Of a DNA stretch of 64,000 nucleotides, positions 28,703 to 37,601 are shown one piece after another (the stretch's first letter is position 1; each line of letters starts with the position of its first letter). Below the pieces are notes generated by a model. That model was given only the letters and a program-made list of their open reading frames with translations. It ran no database searches and had not been told where the DNA came from. Source of the stretch: Methylobacillus methanolivorans (GTDB taxonomy: Bacteria; Pseudomonadota; Gammaproteobacteria; Burkholderiales; Methylophilaceae); NCBI RefSeq assembly GCF_020531845.1, contig NZ_JAJAVF010000002.1, positions 148,570 to 212,569 on the forward strand. The letters run 5' to 3'. The translations under genes were made by a program, and so were the position numbers.

Positions 28703-30589
28703 ATGTCCACAGAGACGCTACAAAAAGAAACCCTGGGCTTCCAGGCAGAAGTCAAGCAACTGCTGCAATTGATGATTCATTCGCTCTACAGCAACAAGGA
28801 AATTGTGCTGCGTGAGCTGATCTCTAATGCGAGCGATGCCGCAGATAAGCTACGCTTCGAGGCATTAGCCAATAACAGCCTTTATGAGAGCGATAGCGAG
28901 CTCAAGATTCGTGTGAGCTTCGACAAGGATGCACGCACTGTCACTATTTCCGATAACGGCATTGGCATGAGCCGTGAAGAAGTTATTCGCAATATCGGTA
29001 CCATCGCCAAGTCTGGCACCAAGGAATTCTTCCAGTCTCTCACTGGCGACCAAGCCAAGGATGCTAATCTGATTGGTCAATTTGGTGTGGGGTTTTATTC
29101 TGCCTTCATTCTAGCCAACAAAGTGACATTGATTACTCGCCGCGCGGGTAGCAGCGAAGCCGTGCGTTGGGAATCTACCGGGGAAGGTGATTACACATTG
29201 GAAGCTGCGGATAAGGCTAGCCGCGGTACTGATATCGTCCTGCATCTGCGCGAAGGGGAAGATGAGTTCCTTAATGACTGGAAACTCAAGTCCATCATCC
29301 GCAAGTATTCTGACCATATCACCCTGCCCATCATCATGAAGAAGTCTGAGTGGAAAGATGGCGAGCAGGTGCCTACCGATGAAGACGAGACCGTGAACAG
29401 GGCCTCTGCTTTGTGGGCCCGCAGCAAGAGCGATATTTCCGAGGAGGAATACCAAGAGTTCTACAAGCATGTCTCACACGATTTCGAGAATCCTCTGACT
29501 TGGGCGCACAACCGCGTGGAAGGCAAGCAGGAGTATATTTCCCTGCTGTATGTTCCATCCAAGGCACCGTTCGACCTCTATGACCGCGAGCGCCAGCATG
29601 GCATCAAGCTGTACGTGAAGCGTGTCTTCATTATGGATGATGCTGAGCAACTCATGCCGCAATACCTGCGCTTTGTGCGTGGCGTGATTGATAGTGCTGA
29701 CTTGCCATTGAATGTCTCGCGTGAAATCCTGCAACACTCCAAAGACATCGATGCGATCAAGACCGGTTCCGTCAAGCGTGTATTGGGCCTGCTTGAAGAT
29801 ATTGCAGAAAACAAGCCCGAAGAGTACGCCAAGTTCTGGAACGAATTTGGCCGTGTGCTGAAGGAAGGCCCGGGTGAAGATTTTGCCAACAAGGAGCGCA
29901 TTGCCGGCCTGTTGCGTTTTGCCAGCACACACGCGGATACCGACGAACAGCTAGTGTCTTTCAAGGATTACATTAGCCGGATGAAGGAAGGCCAGGAGGC
30001 TATCTATTACATTACTGCCGACACGTTCGCTGCCGCCCAGCATAGCCCGCACCTGGAAATTTTCCGCAAGAAGGGTATTGAGGTGTTGCTGCTGTCTGAC
30101 CGGGTTGATGAATGGTTGTTGGGTAGTTTGACCGAGTTCGAGGGCAAGAAGCTGCAATCTGTAGCTAAGGGCGATTTGGATCTAGGCAAGCTGGAAGACG
30201 AAGCCGAGAAGGAACAGCAAAAGAAGACTGAGGATGAATATAAGTCCTTGGTTGAACGTATCCAGGTTACGTTGGGCGAGAGCGTGAAGGAAGTGCGTGT
30301 GACGCATCGCCTGACCGACTCCCCGGCTTGCTTGGTGGCGGGCGAGCATGATCTTTCCGGCAACTTGGAGCGCTTGCTCAAGGCCGCAGGGCAGAAAACG
30401 CCAGGTAACAAGCCTGTACTTGAGATCAATCCTGATCACAGCATCGTGCAGCGCTTGAAGGCTGTGAGTGATGATGCGAAGTTTGCCGATTGGGCCCATC
30501 TGTTGTTTGATCAGGCCTTGCTCGCAGAGGGTGGCCAACTGGAAGACCCAGCTGCTTTCGTACGCAGGGTCAACGCCATGCTGGCCTAG
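28703..30589 (+). CDS. htpG: Hsp90-family chaperone HtpG
   Basis: This 628-residue cytosolic Hsp90 has the N-terminal GHKL ATPase with [26 protein letters not shown] and [11 protein letters not shown]. The middle domain contains the [10 protein letters not shown] and NVSREILQ segments. The C-terminal dimerisation domain is complete and bacterial-short (no MEEVD end). GGAG lies eight bases before the ATG, and the heat-shock promoter directly upstream indicates sigma-32 control. The gene is monocistronic with its own terminator. Confidence 0.98.
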   Translation: MSTETLQKETLGFQAEVKQLLQLMIHSLYSNKEIVLRELISNASDAADKLRFEALANNSLYESDSELKIRVSFDKDARTVTISDNGIGMSREEVIRNIGTIAKSGTKEFFQSLTGDQAKDANLIGQFGVGFYSAFILANKVTLITRRAGSSEAVRWESTGEGDYTLEAADKASRGTDIVLHLREGEDEFLNDWKLKSIIRKYSDHITLPIIMKKSEWKDGEQVPTDEDETVNRASALWARSKSDISEEEYQEFYKHVSHDFENPLTWAHNRVEGKQEYISLLYVPSKAPFDLYDRERQHGIKLYVKRVFIMDDAEQLMPQYLRFVRGVIDSADLPLNVSREILQHSKDIDAIKTGSVKRVLGLLEDIAENKPEEYAKFWNEFGRVLKEGPGEDFANKERIAGLLRFASTHADTDEQLVSFKDYISRMKEGQEAIYYITADTFAAAQHSPHLEIFRKKGIEVLLLSDRVDEWLLGSLTEFEGKKLQSVAKGDLDLGKLEDEAEKEQQKKTEDEYKSLVERIQVTLGESVKEVRVTHRLTDSPACLVAGEHDLSGNLERLLKAAGQKTPGNKPVLEINPDHSIVQRLKAVSDDAKFADWAHLLFDQALLAEGGQLEDPAAFVRRVNAMLA

Positions 30590-30616
30590 GTTGTAGCTAA
30601 AAAGCGGAGCAGATTG

Positions 30617-30653
30617 AAAACCGTCATTGATGCTTGGTCAGTGACGGTTTTTT
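30617..30653 (+). terminator. Rho-independent terminator after htpG
   Basis: The arms aaaaccgtca (30617-30626) and tgacggtttt (30642-30651), with a 15-base loop, are followed by a T run. Confidence 0.8.
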
Positions 30654-30663
30654 ATTGTATAAT
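30634..30663 (+). promoter_or_regulatory. Candidate promoter of rpsD
   Basis: TATAAT at 30658-30663 has TTGGTC at 30634-30639 as a weak -35 (18-base spacer), partly inside the htpG terminator. It would leave a leader of about 165 bases before the rpsD ATG, with several small inverted repeats such as gatagc/gctatc. Confidence 0.45.
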
Positions 30664-30836
30664 CCGCGGCTTCGCGTAGAAAGCGTTTGCTATGCGCGGA
30701 GTTTGTAATGTGCAGGTATGCCATACCCATGCGGTGTGGTGATAGCGTCAAGCTATCCATTCTGAATAAAGTCGGGATGCAGGAAGCTATTTGTCAGGTC
30801 AGCCTGATCAATCCAATTATTAAGGAGTTTTAAAGA

Positions 30837-31454
30837 ATGTCTAGATTCACCGGCCCACGTCTTAAAGTAATGCGCGCACTTGGTATTGATCTGCCTGGCT
30901 TGTCCCGCAAGACCATTGAGGCACGTCCAACCCCTCCAGGTCAACACGGTGCCAAGAACACCCGTCGCAAGAAGTCCGACTTCGGTGTCAAGCTGCAAGA
31001 AAAGCAAAAGCTGCGTTTCAACTACGGCCTGTCCGAAAAGCAACTGCGTCGCCTGGTGGTTGATGCACGTAAGGGCAAGTCCCCTACTGGCGAAACACTG
31101 CTGCAATTGCTGGAGCGTCGTCTGGACAATGTCGTGTTCCGCGCTGGTTTTGCTCCAACAATCGCCGCTGCACGCCAACTGGTTTCCCACCGTCACGTAT
31201 TGCTGAATGGCAAGTCAGTGAACATTCCATCTATCCGCCTGCGCGTGGGTGATGAGGTTTCCCTGAAGGCCAGCAGCACCAAGCTGCCTATCGTCGTAGA
31301 AACATTGGCTAACCCACCATTGATTCGCCCAGAGTGGATCACATGGGCTGAGCAACCTCAGCAAGCCAAGGTTGCTCACTTGCCAGCAGCGGAAGATGTT
31401 CCATTCCCTGTGGACGTTCAACAGGTTGTTGAATACTACGCAAACCGTCTGTAA
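30837..31454 (+). CDS. rpsD: 30S ribosomal protein S4, variant stand-alone copy
   Basis: This 205-residue S4 protein normally nucleates 30S assembly and represses its own operon. The conserved PGQHGAK and the S4 RNA-binding domain (RLDNVVFRAGFAPT ... ARQLVSH ... VNIPSIRLRVGDEVSL) are present. However, the gene is not in an alpha operon (no rpsM, rpsK, rpoA or rplQ nearby). The sequence also departs from typical betaproteobacterial S4: the N-terminal ARREGTDLFLKS... segment is replaced by a shorter MRALGIDLPGLSRKTIEARP, and there is no Cys. I therefore think it is an auxiliary paralogue, not the main copy; that is inference. AAGGAG lies ten bases before the ATG. Confidence 0.85.
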   Translation: MSRFTGPRLKVMRALGIDLPGLSRKTIEARPTPPGQHGAKNTRRKKSDFGVKLQEKQKLRFNYGLSEKQLRRLVVDARKGKSPTGETLLQLLERRLDNVVFRAGFAPTIAAARQLVSHRHVLLNGKSVNIPSIRLRVGDEVSLKASSTKLPIVVETLANPPLIRPEWITWAEQPQQAKVAHLPAAEDVPFPVDVQQVVEYYANRL

Positions 31455-31471
31455 TTCTTTTGACGGAATCG

Positions 31472-31498
31472 AAAAGGCCGCTATTAGCGGCCTTTTTT
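31472..31498 (+). terminator. Rho-independent terminator after rpsD
   Basis: The arms aaaggccgct (31473-31482) and agcggccttt (31486-31495), with a 3-base loop, are followed by a T run. Confidence 0.9.
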
Positions 31499-31581
31499 AT
31501 TTTCTGCGACAATTTGCCACAATGCAGATGCGGGAAATAATAAGAATCGCGCTCAATTAGCTGCTAGAATGCGTATTATTC

Positions 31582-31610
31582 TTGACTATGCACATGAGAA
31601 TAGTTATCAT
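31582..31610 (+). promoter_or_regulatory. Sigma-70 promoter of the tonB operon
   Basis: The -35 TTGACT (31582-31587) and -10 TATCAT (31605-31610) are separated by 17 bases. The -10 lies inside the Fur-box-like palindrome, a layout that would let iron-loaded Fur block RNA polymerase. Confidence 0.8.
31595..31609. promoter_or_regulatory. Fur box
   Basis: TGAGAATAGTTATCA at 31595-31609 matches the 7-1-7 Fur consensus TGATAATNATTATCA at 12 of 14 defined positions. A weaker Fur-like stretch lies upstream at 31536-31554. The downstream genes are an iron-uptake energy module, as expected for Fur control. Confidence 0.78.
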
Positions 31611-31674
31611 TTTTCGCTCTTGCAAGGGTAGCCTTGCATCATTGACTGCAACCCAGACATAGAGCGGGATAGAA

Positions 31675-31914
31675 ATGAAGACAGTGAACAATTGTAGGCG
31701 TGTAGTGCTTGCTGGTAGTGACGGGTGCAGGGTGGTGTACTGTGAGGAATGTCATGTTGCAGAAGTTGAAGTTGGAGCCTTGAGTTTGCGCTTGGAGGAT
31801 CATGCGTTTAACTCGCTTGCTGAGATGATCCAGGAAGCGGCCACCCGATTAGCAATATTGAGTGCCAAGAAATCCCATAGTCAATTTACGACCCACATCA
31901 AAAATGTCCATTGA
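31675..31914 (+). CDS. Small Cys-containing protein, first gene of the tonB operon
   Basis: This 79-residue protein begins MKTVNNCRR and contains the motif CEECH (residues about 23-27). A hydrophobic beta segment and a helical end (AEMIQEAATRLAIL) follow. It overlaps the tonB start by 11 bases and lies just after the Fur-box promoter, so it is very likely co-expressed with tonB-exbB-exbD. A metal- or haem-related role is suggested only by context and the CxxCH-like motif. There is no signal peptide, so a c-type haem site is unlikely. I do not recognise the family. Confidence 0.6.
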   Translation: MKTVNNCRRVVLAGSDGCRVVYCEECHVAEVEVGALSLRLEDHAFNSLAEMIQEAATRLAILSAKKSHSQFTTHIKNVH

Positions 31915-32731
31915 GCTTTCACTAGCACGCCTTTCAAGAGAGCAATATGTTGAGGGGCAATTGAGTCAAAAACTAATTCGTAGTTTGATTCCCAAACGGG
32001 TTTTCCGCGAAAAAGATCAACAAGATTTTTCTGCCAAGGCGCTGGTTGCGACTGTAGTCCTCCATGCAGCTGTATTTGCAGGTCTGATTGCTGTATCTAC
32101 CAGGGAACCTCATCAGGAAGATGCAGCGCCACCTATCATGGTGAGCTTGGTTAAAAGCCCGGAACCTGTGCCTGAGGTGGCAATTACCGAACCTGAGCCG
32201 CAGCCAAAGCCTAAACCACCTGAGCCAAAACCTAAACCCAAGCCTAAGCCCAAAGTCGTGGATAAGCCGGTACCGATTGAGGCGCCTAAGCCTGTTGAGG
32301 AGGTGAAGGAGGTGAAGCAGGAGGTTTCCGAGCCTCAGCCTCAGGACATGAAACAAGCGCCTTCGCAAGCTCCTGTTCAAGATAAGCCGGTAGTGGCTGA
32401 GAAGATAGAGCCGGTCAAGCCGCCTGAGCCCAAGGATCAGCCGATTCCTGAAATTGCGATTAGTGGTGTTTCCTATCTGCATCAAGAGATGCCGGTATAC
32501 CCTGCGATGTCCAGAAGGCTTGGTGAGCAAGGTGTGGTGATGTTGCGCATCCTGATTTCAGAGTCTGGTGTGCCCGAATCCATACAGATCGAATCTAGCA
32601 GTGGTTCGGAGCGTCTGGATAAGGCAGCGCTTGAAGCCACCAAGAAATCCAGGTTCAACCCGTATAAGCGTAACAACAAGCCGATGAAGGTGTCCGTGAT
32701 TGCTCCGGTCAGGTTCTCCATCTCGGATTAG
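31904..32731 (+). CDS. tonB: Energy transducer TonB
   Basis: This 275-residue protein couples the inner-membrane proton gradient to outer-membrane receptors. After a cytoplasmic N-terminus of about 50 residues comes a single membrane helix (LVATVVLHAAVFAGLIAV). A periplasmic Pro/Lys/Glu-rich rod (KPKPKPKPK-type repeats and PEP runs, about 90-190) leads to the C-terminal TonB domain (YPAMSRRLGEQGVVMLRIL ... RFNPYKRN). The long N-terminal cytoplasmic stretch is more than in E. coli TonB. ATG 31904 starts within the end of the upstream small gene. It is followed by exbB and exbD, forming the motor. Confidence 0.93.
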   Translation: MSIELSLARLSREQYVEGQLSQKLIRSLIPKRVFREKDQQDFSAKALVATVVLHAAVFAGLIAVSTREPHQEDAAPPIMVSLVKSPEPVPEVAITEPEPQPKPKPPEPKPKPKPKPKVVDKPVPIEAPKPVEEVKEVKQEVSEPQPQDMKQAPSQAPVQDKPVVAEKIEPVKPPEPKDQPIPEIAISGVSYLHQEMPVYPAMSRRLGEQGVVMLRILISESGVPESIQIESSSGSERLDKAALEATKKSRFNPYKRNNKPMKVSVIAPVRFSISD

Positions 32732-32781
32732 CAAATTTAACCAGGTTAGTCATACTTTTACACATATAGGATTAATGCAAT

Positions 32782-33531
32782 ATGGAAAATGCATACGAAT
32801 TTAGCAGCTTGGACTTCATTCTGGACGGTGGGCCAGTGTCCATCCTGGTTGCAGTTGTGCTGGTCTTCATGTCGGTGGCAAGCTGGTATCTCATGGTGAC
32901 CAAGTTTTATCAGGCCTTGACCATACGCAGTGCCAACCGTGAATACAGCAACCATTTCTGGCAAGCACCTTCAATCGAATCTGCCTTGCGCCACAACAGC
33001 GGTGAAACCATTGTCTCGCGCGTGGCTAACCAGGCAATAGATGCGGCCGAGCACCACCAGGCGCATGTAGCACACAATGTGGAAGAGGCTTGCAACAAGG
33101 ATGAGTTTATCGCTCGTGCCATGCGCCGCCAGATTTCCACCGAAAGTGAACGCATGGATTATGGCTTGACCATGCTGGCATCGGTAGGTAGCGTGGCACC
33201 ATTTGTCGGCTTGTTCGGTACGGTGTGGGGTATTTACCACGCTTTGGCCAGCATCAGCCAAAGTGGCCAAGCAACCCTGGACAAGGTGGCAGGCCCTGTG
33301 GGTGAAGCATTGATCATGACAGCGCTGGGTTTGGCTGTGGCGATTCCTGCGGTATTGGCCTATAACGCGCTAGTACGTCGCAACCGCCTGATTCTTGGTG
33401 AGGTGGAAGGCTTTGCCAATGACTTACATATCCTGCTGACCACTGGTGCTCCTCTGAACCCTAGTAGCAAGACGACTGCTGGTGCAGCTGCTGTGCGCAC
33501 CGGTGCCAAGCTGAAAGAGGTGACAGCATGA
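32782..33531 (+). CDS. exbB: TonB-system proton channel subunit ExbB
   Basis: This 249-residue inner-membrane protein of the MotA/TolQ/ExbB family has three membrane helices: near 15-40 (VSILVAVVLVFMSVASWYLMV), near 130-155 (LASVGSVAPFVGLFGTVWGIYHAL), and near 170-195 (ALIMTALGLAVAIPAVLAYN). The FVGLFGTVWGI core is diagnostic. Its position between tonB and exbD rather than next to tolR, tolA or tolB makes it ExbB rather than TolQ. The stop overlaps exbD by four bases. Confidence 0.94.
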   Translation: MENAYEFSSLDFILDGGPVSILVAVVLVFMSVASWYLMVTKFYQALTIRSANREYSNHFWQAPSIESALRHNSGETIVSRVANQAIDAAEHHQAHVAHNVEEACNKDEFIARAMRRQISTESERMDYGLTMLASVGSVAPFVGLFGTVWGIYHALASISQSGQATLDKVAGPVGEALIMTALGLAVAIPAVLAYNALVRRNRLILGEVEGFANDLHILLTTGAPLNPSSKTTAGAAAVRTGAKLKEVTA

Positions 33532-33953
33532 TGGCTGGTGGTGGCATTGGTGGTGGGGAAGGCAATAGTCGCCCCATGTCCGAGATCAACACCACGCCGC
33601 TTGTAGACGTGATGTTGGTATTACTGGTGATTTTTATCATTACCGCGCCTTTGTTGACGCATGCCGTCAAGATCGATTTGCCGCAAGCAACCAGCCAACC
33701 ATCGCCGGAAAAGCCGGATATTATTGATGTAGCGATTGATCCAGCAGGCACAATGTATTGGAATGACCAAACCGTAACGCTGGAAGAGCTGAATGCAAAA
33801 CTGCATGAAGTAGCGAATAAAGAGCCTCAGCCAGAGTTGCATATTCGTGCCGACAAGGAAACTCGTTACCAGGTGTTGGCAGAAGTCATGGCCTATGCCC
33901 AAAATGCTGGCGTGCAAAAACTGGGTTTCGTCAGCGACCCTACACCCAAATAA
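33528..33953 (+). CDS. exbD: TonB-system subunit ExbD
   Basis: This 141-residue inner-membrane protein has one N-terminal membrane helix (about 24-44, VDVMLVLLVIFIITAPLL). The Asp at the start of this helix is the proton-translocating residue of the family. A periplasmic domain with the HIRADKETRYQVLAEVMAYAQ segment follows. A Gly-rich N-terminus (GGGIGGGEGN) precedes SEINTTPLVDV. It is coupled to exbB by ATGA overlap and ends the Fur-regulated operon before the terminator at 33977. Confidence 0.94.
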   Translation: MMAGGGIGGGEGNSRPMSEINTTPLVDVMLVLLVIFIITAPLLTHAVKIDLPQATSQPSPEKPDIIDVAIDPAGTMYWNDQTVTLEELNAKLHEVANKEPQPELHIRADKETRYQVLAEVMAYAQNAGVQKLGFVSDPTPK

Positions 33954-33976
33954 GCAATCTTGCATTGATCACACAC

Positions 33977-33996
33977 AAGGCCGGGAAACCGGCCTT
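33977..33996. terminator. Hairpin ending the tonB operon
   Basis: The arms aaggccgg (33977-33984) and ccggcctt (33989-33996) have a gaaa loop and a short T-rich tail. Confidence 0.7.
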
Positions 33997-34274
33997 TCGC
34001 GTTTCTGCTGTTCCCATTGGTTTTTGTTCCTGCAATGTTTTTACGTTTGCTGTTCAACTTTTTGTTGCTCATGTAGTCTTGTAAAAGAGTTCACCTGTGG
34101 TGATCGTGGCAGATTGGAGTCTGCCCGACCTATTGTTCCCGCAATGGCCTGATTTTTGCTCGCTTTTAAACAGTGACATCAAGCTTCGCATGAATTTCAT
34201 GTTGGCCATTCATTATGTGCTGCTGCACTCAAGCCAACGGGTGGCATTTTGTAAACTCACACGGAAAGACGCCA
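33997..34274. other. Intergenic region before glgP
   Basis: This is about 280 bases between the tonB-operon terminator and glgP. I find no supported gene: the short frames here lack ribosome sites or recognisable proteins. It must hold the glgP promoter, which I cannot place with confidence. Confidence 0.5.
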
Positions 34275-36752
34275 ATGACTGCTGCAAAAGAATCCAAGAA
34301 GCCCAAAGCCTCCACGCCTGTGATTACTACCGAGAAAACCCCCATCGCCCAGGCGTTGCAGAATCACCTGATTTTTTCTGCATTCAAGACCAGTGAAGCC
34401 TCCACGCCACGTGATTGGTATGTGGCAACGGGATACACCGTACGCGACCATGTGGTCGAGCGCTGGGTGAAAACTGCCGAGGCATACAATGCCCAGGACC
34501 CGAAGCGGGTGTATTACCTTTCGCTGGAGTTCTTGCTGGGGCGCATGATGCAGAACGCTGCACTGAATCTGGGCATTGAGGGCGAAGTGCAGGAAGGCTT
34601 GAAGGCCTTGGGTCACAAGCTGGAAGATGTTGTGGAGCTGGAGAATGATGCTGCGCTAGGCAATGGCGGCCTGGGACGATTGGCGGCGTGTTTCTTGGAT
34701 TCCATGGCGAGCATGGATATTCCCGGGACAGGTTACGGCATTCGTTATGAATATGGCATGTTCCGCCAGTCGATTAGCCAGGGGCAGCAGGTGGAAAACC
34801 CCGATAATTGGTTGCGATACGGCAATCTCTGGGAGTTCCAGCGCCCTGAAAGCCAGTATCCGGTAAGGTTTTATGGAAAGGTGGTGGAGTTCCCGACTGC
34901 CAAGGGCACGGAATACCATTGGGTCGATGCCGAAAGCGTGCTGGCGATTGCCTATGACATGCCAGTACCTGGCTACGACACGGAAACCGTGAATACCTTG
35001 CGTTTGTGGTCTGCCAAGGCGGCGCGTGAGTTTGACCTTGCACATTTTAATGACGGTAACTACGAGAAGGCCGTCGAGGAGCGCAATGCCTACGAGAATA
35101 TCTCGAAAGTGCTATATCCCAACGACACTTCTGTGCTGGGCAAGGAGTTGCGCCTCAAGCAACAGTATTTCTTCGTCTCGGCTTCGGTGCAGGATATCTT
35201 GCGCCGCTTCCTTTCCAAGCATGATGATTGGAGCGTATTGCCGGACAAGGTGGCGATCCAGCTCAATGATACACATCCCGCCATTGCTGTTGCTGAGCTG
35301 ATGTACCAATTGGTGGATGTGCATCACCTCAGTTGGGAAAAAGCCTGGAAAATCAGCGAAAAAGTATTTGCCTATACCAACCATACTCTCATGCCGGAGG
35401 CGCTGGAAACCTGGCCGGTGGAGATGTTTGGCAAGCTGCTGCCGCGCCACCTTGGCATTATCTATCGTATCAACCACGAGTTCCTGCAGATGGTGAACCA
35501 CAAGTTCCCGGGCGAGACAGATTTATTGACGCGAGTTTCCATTATTGACGAGGAGCATGGTCGCAGGGTGCGCATGGCGCATCTCGCCGTGGTTGGCAGT
35601 CATACTGTTAACGGGGTGGCAGCATTGCATAGCGAATTGCTGCGATCTACGCTGTTTGCTGATTTCAACCGCATCTTCCCTGGTCGATTCATTAATATCA
35701 CCAATGGTATTACCCCGCGGCGTTGGCTCAATCAATGCAACCCGGGCTTGACTCACTTGCTGGAAAGCGTAATTGGCAAGGATTTTCATCATGGTTTGGA
35801 TAAGCTGCGCGCATTGGAGCCATTGGCAGAGGATGCCGATTTTCGCAAGGCATTTCGTGCGGTCAAGCATGCCAACAAACAGCGGCTTGCCAAGCGTATT
35901 GAGCATGTAACCGGGGTGAAACTCAATCCGAAGGCCTTGTTTGACATACAAATCAAGCGCATTCATGAATACAAACGCCAGCTTCTCAACGTTCTGCATA
36001 TTATTACCTTGTATAACCGCATTCGTAGCGGGCAGGCCAAGGATGTCACGCCGCGAGCTGTAATTTTTGGCGGCAAGGCGGCACCTGGCTACTGGCTTGC
36101 CAAGCTGATCATCCGCTTGATCAACGATGTTGCTTCTATCGTCAATGAGGACCCAGCCGTAGGCGATAAGCTTAAGGTGGTGTTCTACCCCAATTACGAA
36201 GTATCGGCTGCTGAGCTATTGTTCCCTGGCAGTGATTTGTCAGAGCAGATTTCCACTGCTGGGACCGAGGCTTCAGGTACCGGTAACATGAAGATGGCGC
36301 TGAATGGTGCCTTAACAATTGGCACGCTGGATGGCGCTAATGTGGAAATACGCGAAGAGGTGGGTGAAGAGAATATCTTTATTTTTGGCCTGACGACGGA
36401 GCAGGTGGCCGAGGTCAAGGCTAACAATTACAATCCTTGGGATTATTACCATGGCAACCCCGAGCTGAAGCAGGCAGTGGATATGATCACCAATGGCTTC
36501 TTCTCCGTTGATGAGCCGGATCGTTATCAAGCAATCGGCGATACCTTGCTTGGCAAAGGCGACCAATATCTTTTGTTGGCAGATTATGCCAGCTACATCG
36601 AAACCCAGGATGCGGTTGGCCAGCTCTACAAGGATGAGGAGGAGTGGAGCCGTAAAGCTATCCTCAATGTGGCGCGGATTGGCAAGTTTTCCAGTGACCG
36701 CACTATCGGTGAGTATGCGGAGAACATCTGGAACGTCAAACCCGCAGAATAA
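34275..36752 (+). CDS. glgP: Glycogen/starch/alpha-glucan phosphorylase
   Basis: This 825-residue PLP enzyme releases glucose 1-phosphate from glycogen or maltodextrins. The start at 34275 (MTAAKESKKPK) is preceded by GGAAAG; a longer reading contains an implausible Cys run. Family landmarks include LSLEFLLGRMM, ENDAALGNGGLGRLAACFLDS, the NHTLMPEALE region, and the PLP-Lys motif TGNMKMALNGALTIGTLDGANVEI. No other glg gene flanks it, so whether the substrate is glycogen or maltodextrin is not decided here. Confidence 0.95.
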   Translation: MTAAKESKKPKASTPVITTEKTPIAQALQNHLIFSAFKTSEASTPRDWYVATGYTVRDHVVERWVKTAEAYNAQDPKRVYYLSLEFLLGRMMQNAALNLGIEGEVQEGLKALGHKLEDVVELENDAALGNGGLGRLAACFLDSMASMDIPGTGYGIRYEYGMFRQSISQGQQVENPDNWLRYGNLWEFQRPESQYPVRFYGKVVEFPTAKGTEYHWVDAESVLAIAYDMPVPGYDTETVNTLRLWSAKAAREFDLAHFNDGNYEKAVEERNAYENISKVLYPNDTSVLGKELRLKQQYFFVSASVQDILRRFLSKHDDWSVLPDKVAIQLNDTHPAIAVAELMYQLVDVHHLSWEKAWKISEKVFAYTNHTLMPEALETWPVEMFGKLLPRHLGIIYRINHEFLQMVNHKFPGETDLLTRVSIIDEEHGRRVRMAHLAVVGSHTVNGVAALHSELLRSTLFADFNRIFPGRFINITNGITPRRWLNQCNPGLTHLLESVIGKDFHHGLDKLRALEPLAEDADFRKAFRAVKHANKQRLAKRIEHVTGVKLNPKALFDIQIKRIHEYKRQLLNVLHIITLYNRIRSGQAKDVTPRAVIFGGKAAPGYWLAKLIIRLINDVASIVNEDPAVGDKLKVVFYPNYEVSAAELLFPGSDLSEQISTAGTEASGTGNMKMALNGALTIGTLDGANVEIREEVGEENIFIFGLTTEQVAEVKANNYNPWDYYHGNPELKQAVDMITNGFFSVDEPDRYQAIGDTLLGKGDQYLLLADYASYIETQDAVGQLYKDEEEWSRKAILNVARIGKFSSDRTIGEYAENIWNVKPAE

Positions 36753-36796
36753 AGTCTTGAAGGCACTTCGCGGTCATCGCGCATTGCCCGCCAATA

Positions 36797-36819
36797 GAGG
36801 TAGAATGATCTTCTACCTC
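36797..36819. repeat. 9-bp inverted repeat upstream of DUF4197 gene
   Basis: The arms gaggtagaa (36797-36805) and ttctacctc (36811-36819) are perfect, with a 5-base loop. They lie 19 bases before the DUF4197 ATG and before its GGAGGGG ribosome site. It could be a weak glgP terminator, an operator, or a leader hairpin. Confidence 0.45.
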
Positions 36820-36837
36820 AATACTACCGGAGGGGCT

Positions 36838-37518
36838 ATGCGCCATTTTGTCACTGCTTTATCGTTTATTGCATTTTCTAGTCATGCCGTTGCGCTCGAT
36901 TTGAGCAGTATTAGCAATGCTGACGCTAGCCAAGGCCTGAAACAGGCACTGACCCAAGGCGCTGAGCGAGCTGTCAGTCAATTGGGCCAGGCGGGCGGCT
37001 TTCTCAATAATCCGCAGGTGAAAATCCCTTTACCTGAGTCGATGCAAAAAGCGGAAAAAGCCATGCGCATGTTTGGCATGGGCAAGCAGGCGGATGAGTT
37101 GGTGGTTAAAATGAACCAGGCAGCAGAGGCTGCTGTACCTGAGGCCAAGGCCTTGCTGGTTAATTCCGTCAAGCAGATGAGCGTGCAGGACGCCAAGGAT
37201 ATCCTGACAGGCGGGCAGGACTCGGCGACGCAATATTTTCGCAAGACTACCTCCGGCCCTATGGCAGATAAGTTTCTGCCTATCGTGAAAAAGGCTACTC
37301 AAGATGTAGACCTCGCAAAGCAATATAATCGCTTTGCCGAGATGGGCAGTAAATATGGCTTGGTGGGCAAGGACCAGGCTAACCTTGAGCAATATGTGAC
37401 GCAAAAAACGCTGGATGGTGTTTACCTGATGATGGCTGAGGAAGAAAAGGCCATTCGCCAGGACCCAATGGGCCAGGCAAGCAGTTTACTCAAGAAAGTG
37501 TTTGGGGCAGTGAAATAG
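36838..37518 (+). CDS. DUF4197 exported protein
   Basis: This 226-residue protein has a short signal peptide (MRHFVTALSFIAFSSHAVA) and a helical body. Typical DUF4197 segments are present: GLKQALTQGAERAVSQLG near the start, KILP-like PLPESMQKAEKAMR, and TLDGVYLMMAEEEKAIRQDP near the end. The family is widespread in proteobacteria with no known function and is probably periplasmic. The ATG at 36838 has a strong GGAGGGG. The coding frame extends upstream into glgP without family features, so I use 36838. Confidence 0.9.
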   Translation: MRHFVTALSFIAFSSHAVALDLSSISNADASQGLKQALTQGAERAVSQLGQAGGFLNNPQVKIPLPESMQKAEKAMRMFGMGKQADELVVKMNQAAEAAVPEAKALLVNSVKQMSVQDAKDILTGGQDSATQYFRKTTSGPMADKFLPIVKKATQDVDLAKQYNRFAEMGSKYGLVGKDQANLEQYVTQKTLDGVYLMMAEEEKAIRQDPMGQASSLLKKVFGAVK

Positions 37519-37601
37519 CTTTTTTATTGTGCGCTGAGCAATCGTTGCGAACTAAAGCCTGTCAATTGTTCTAACCACATATTCAGTATGTGGGGAACAG
37601 C

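Noticed and set aside
31973..32530. 185-codon Leu/Arg-rich minus-strand frame
   Set aside because: It is the complement of the Pro/Lys repeats of tonB and shows only that bias.
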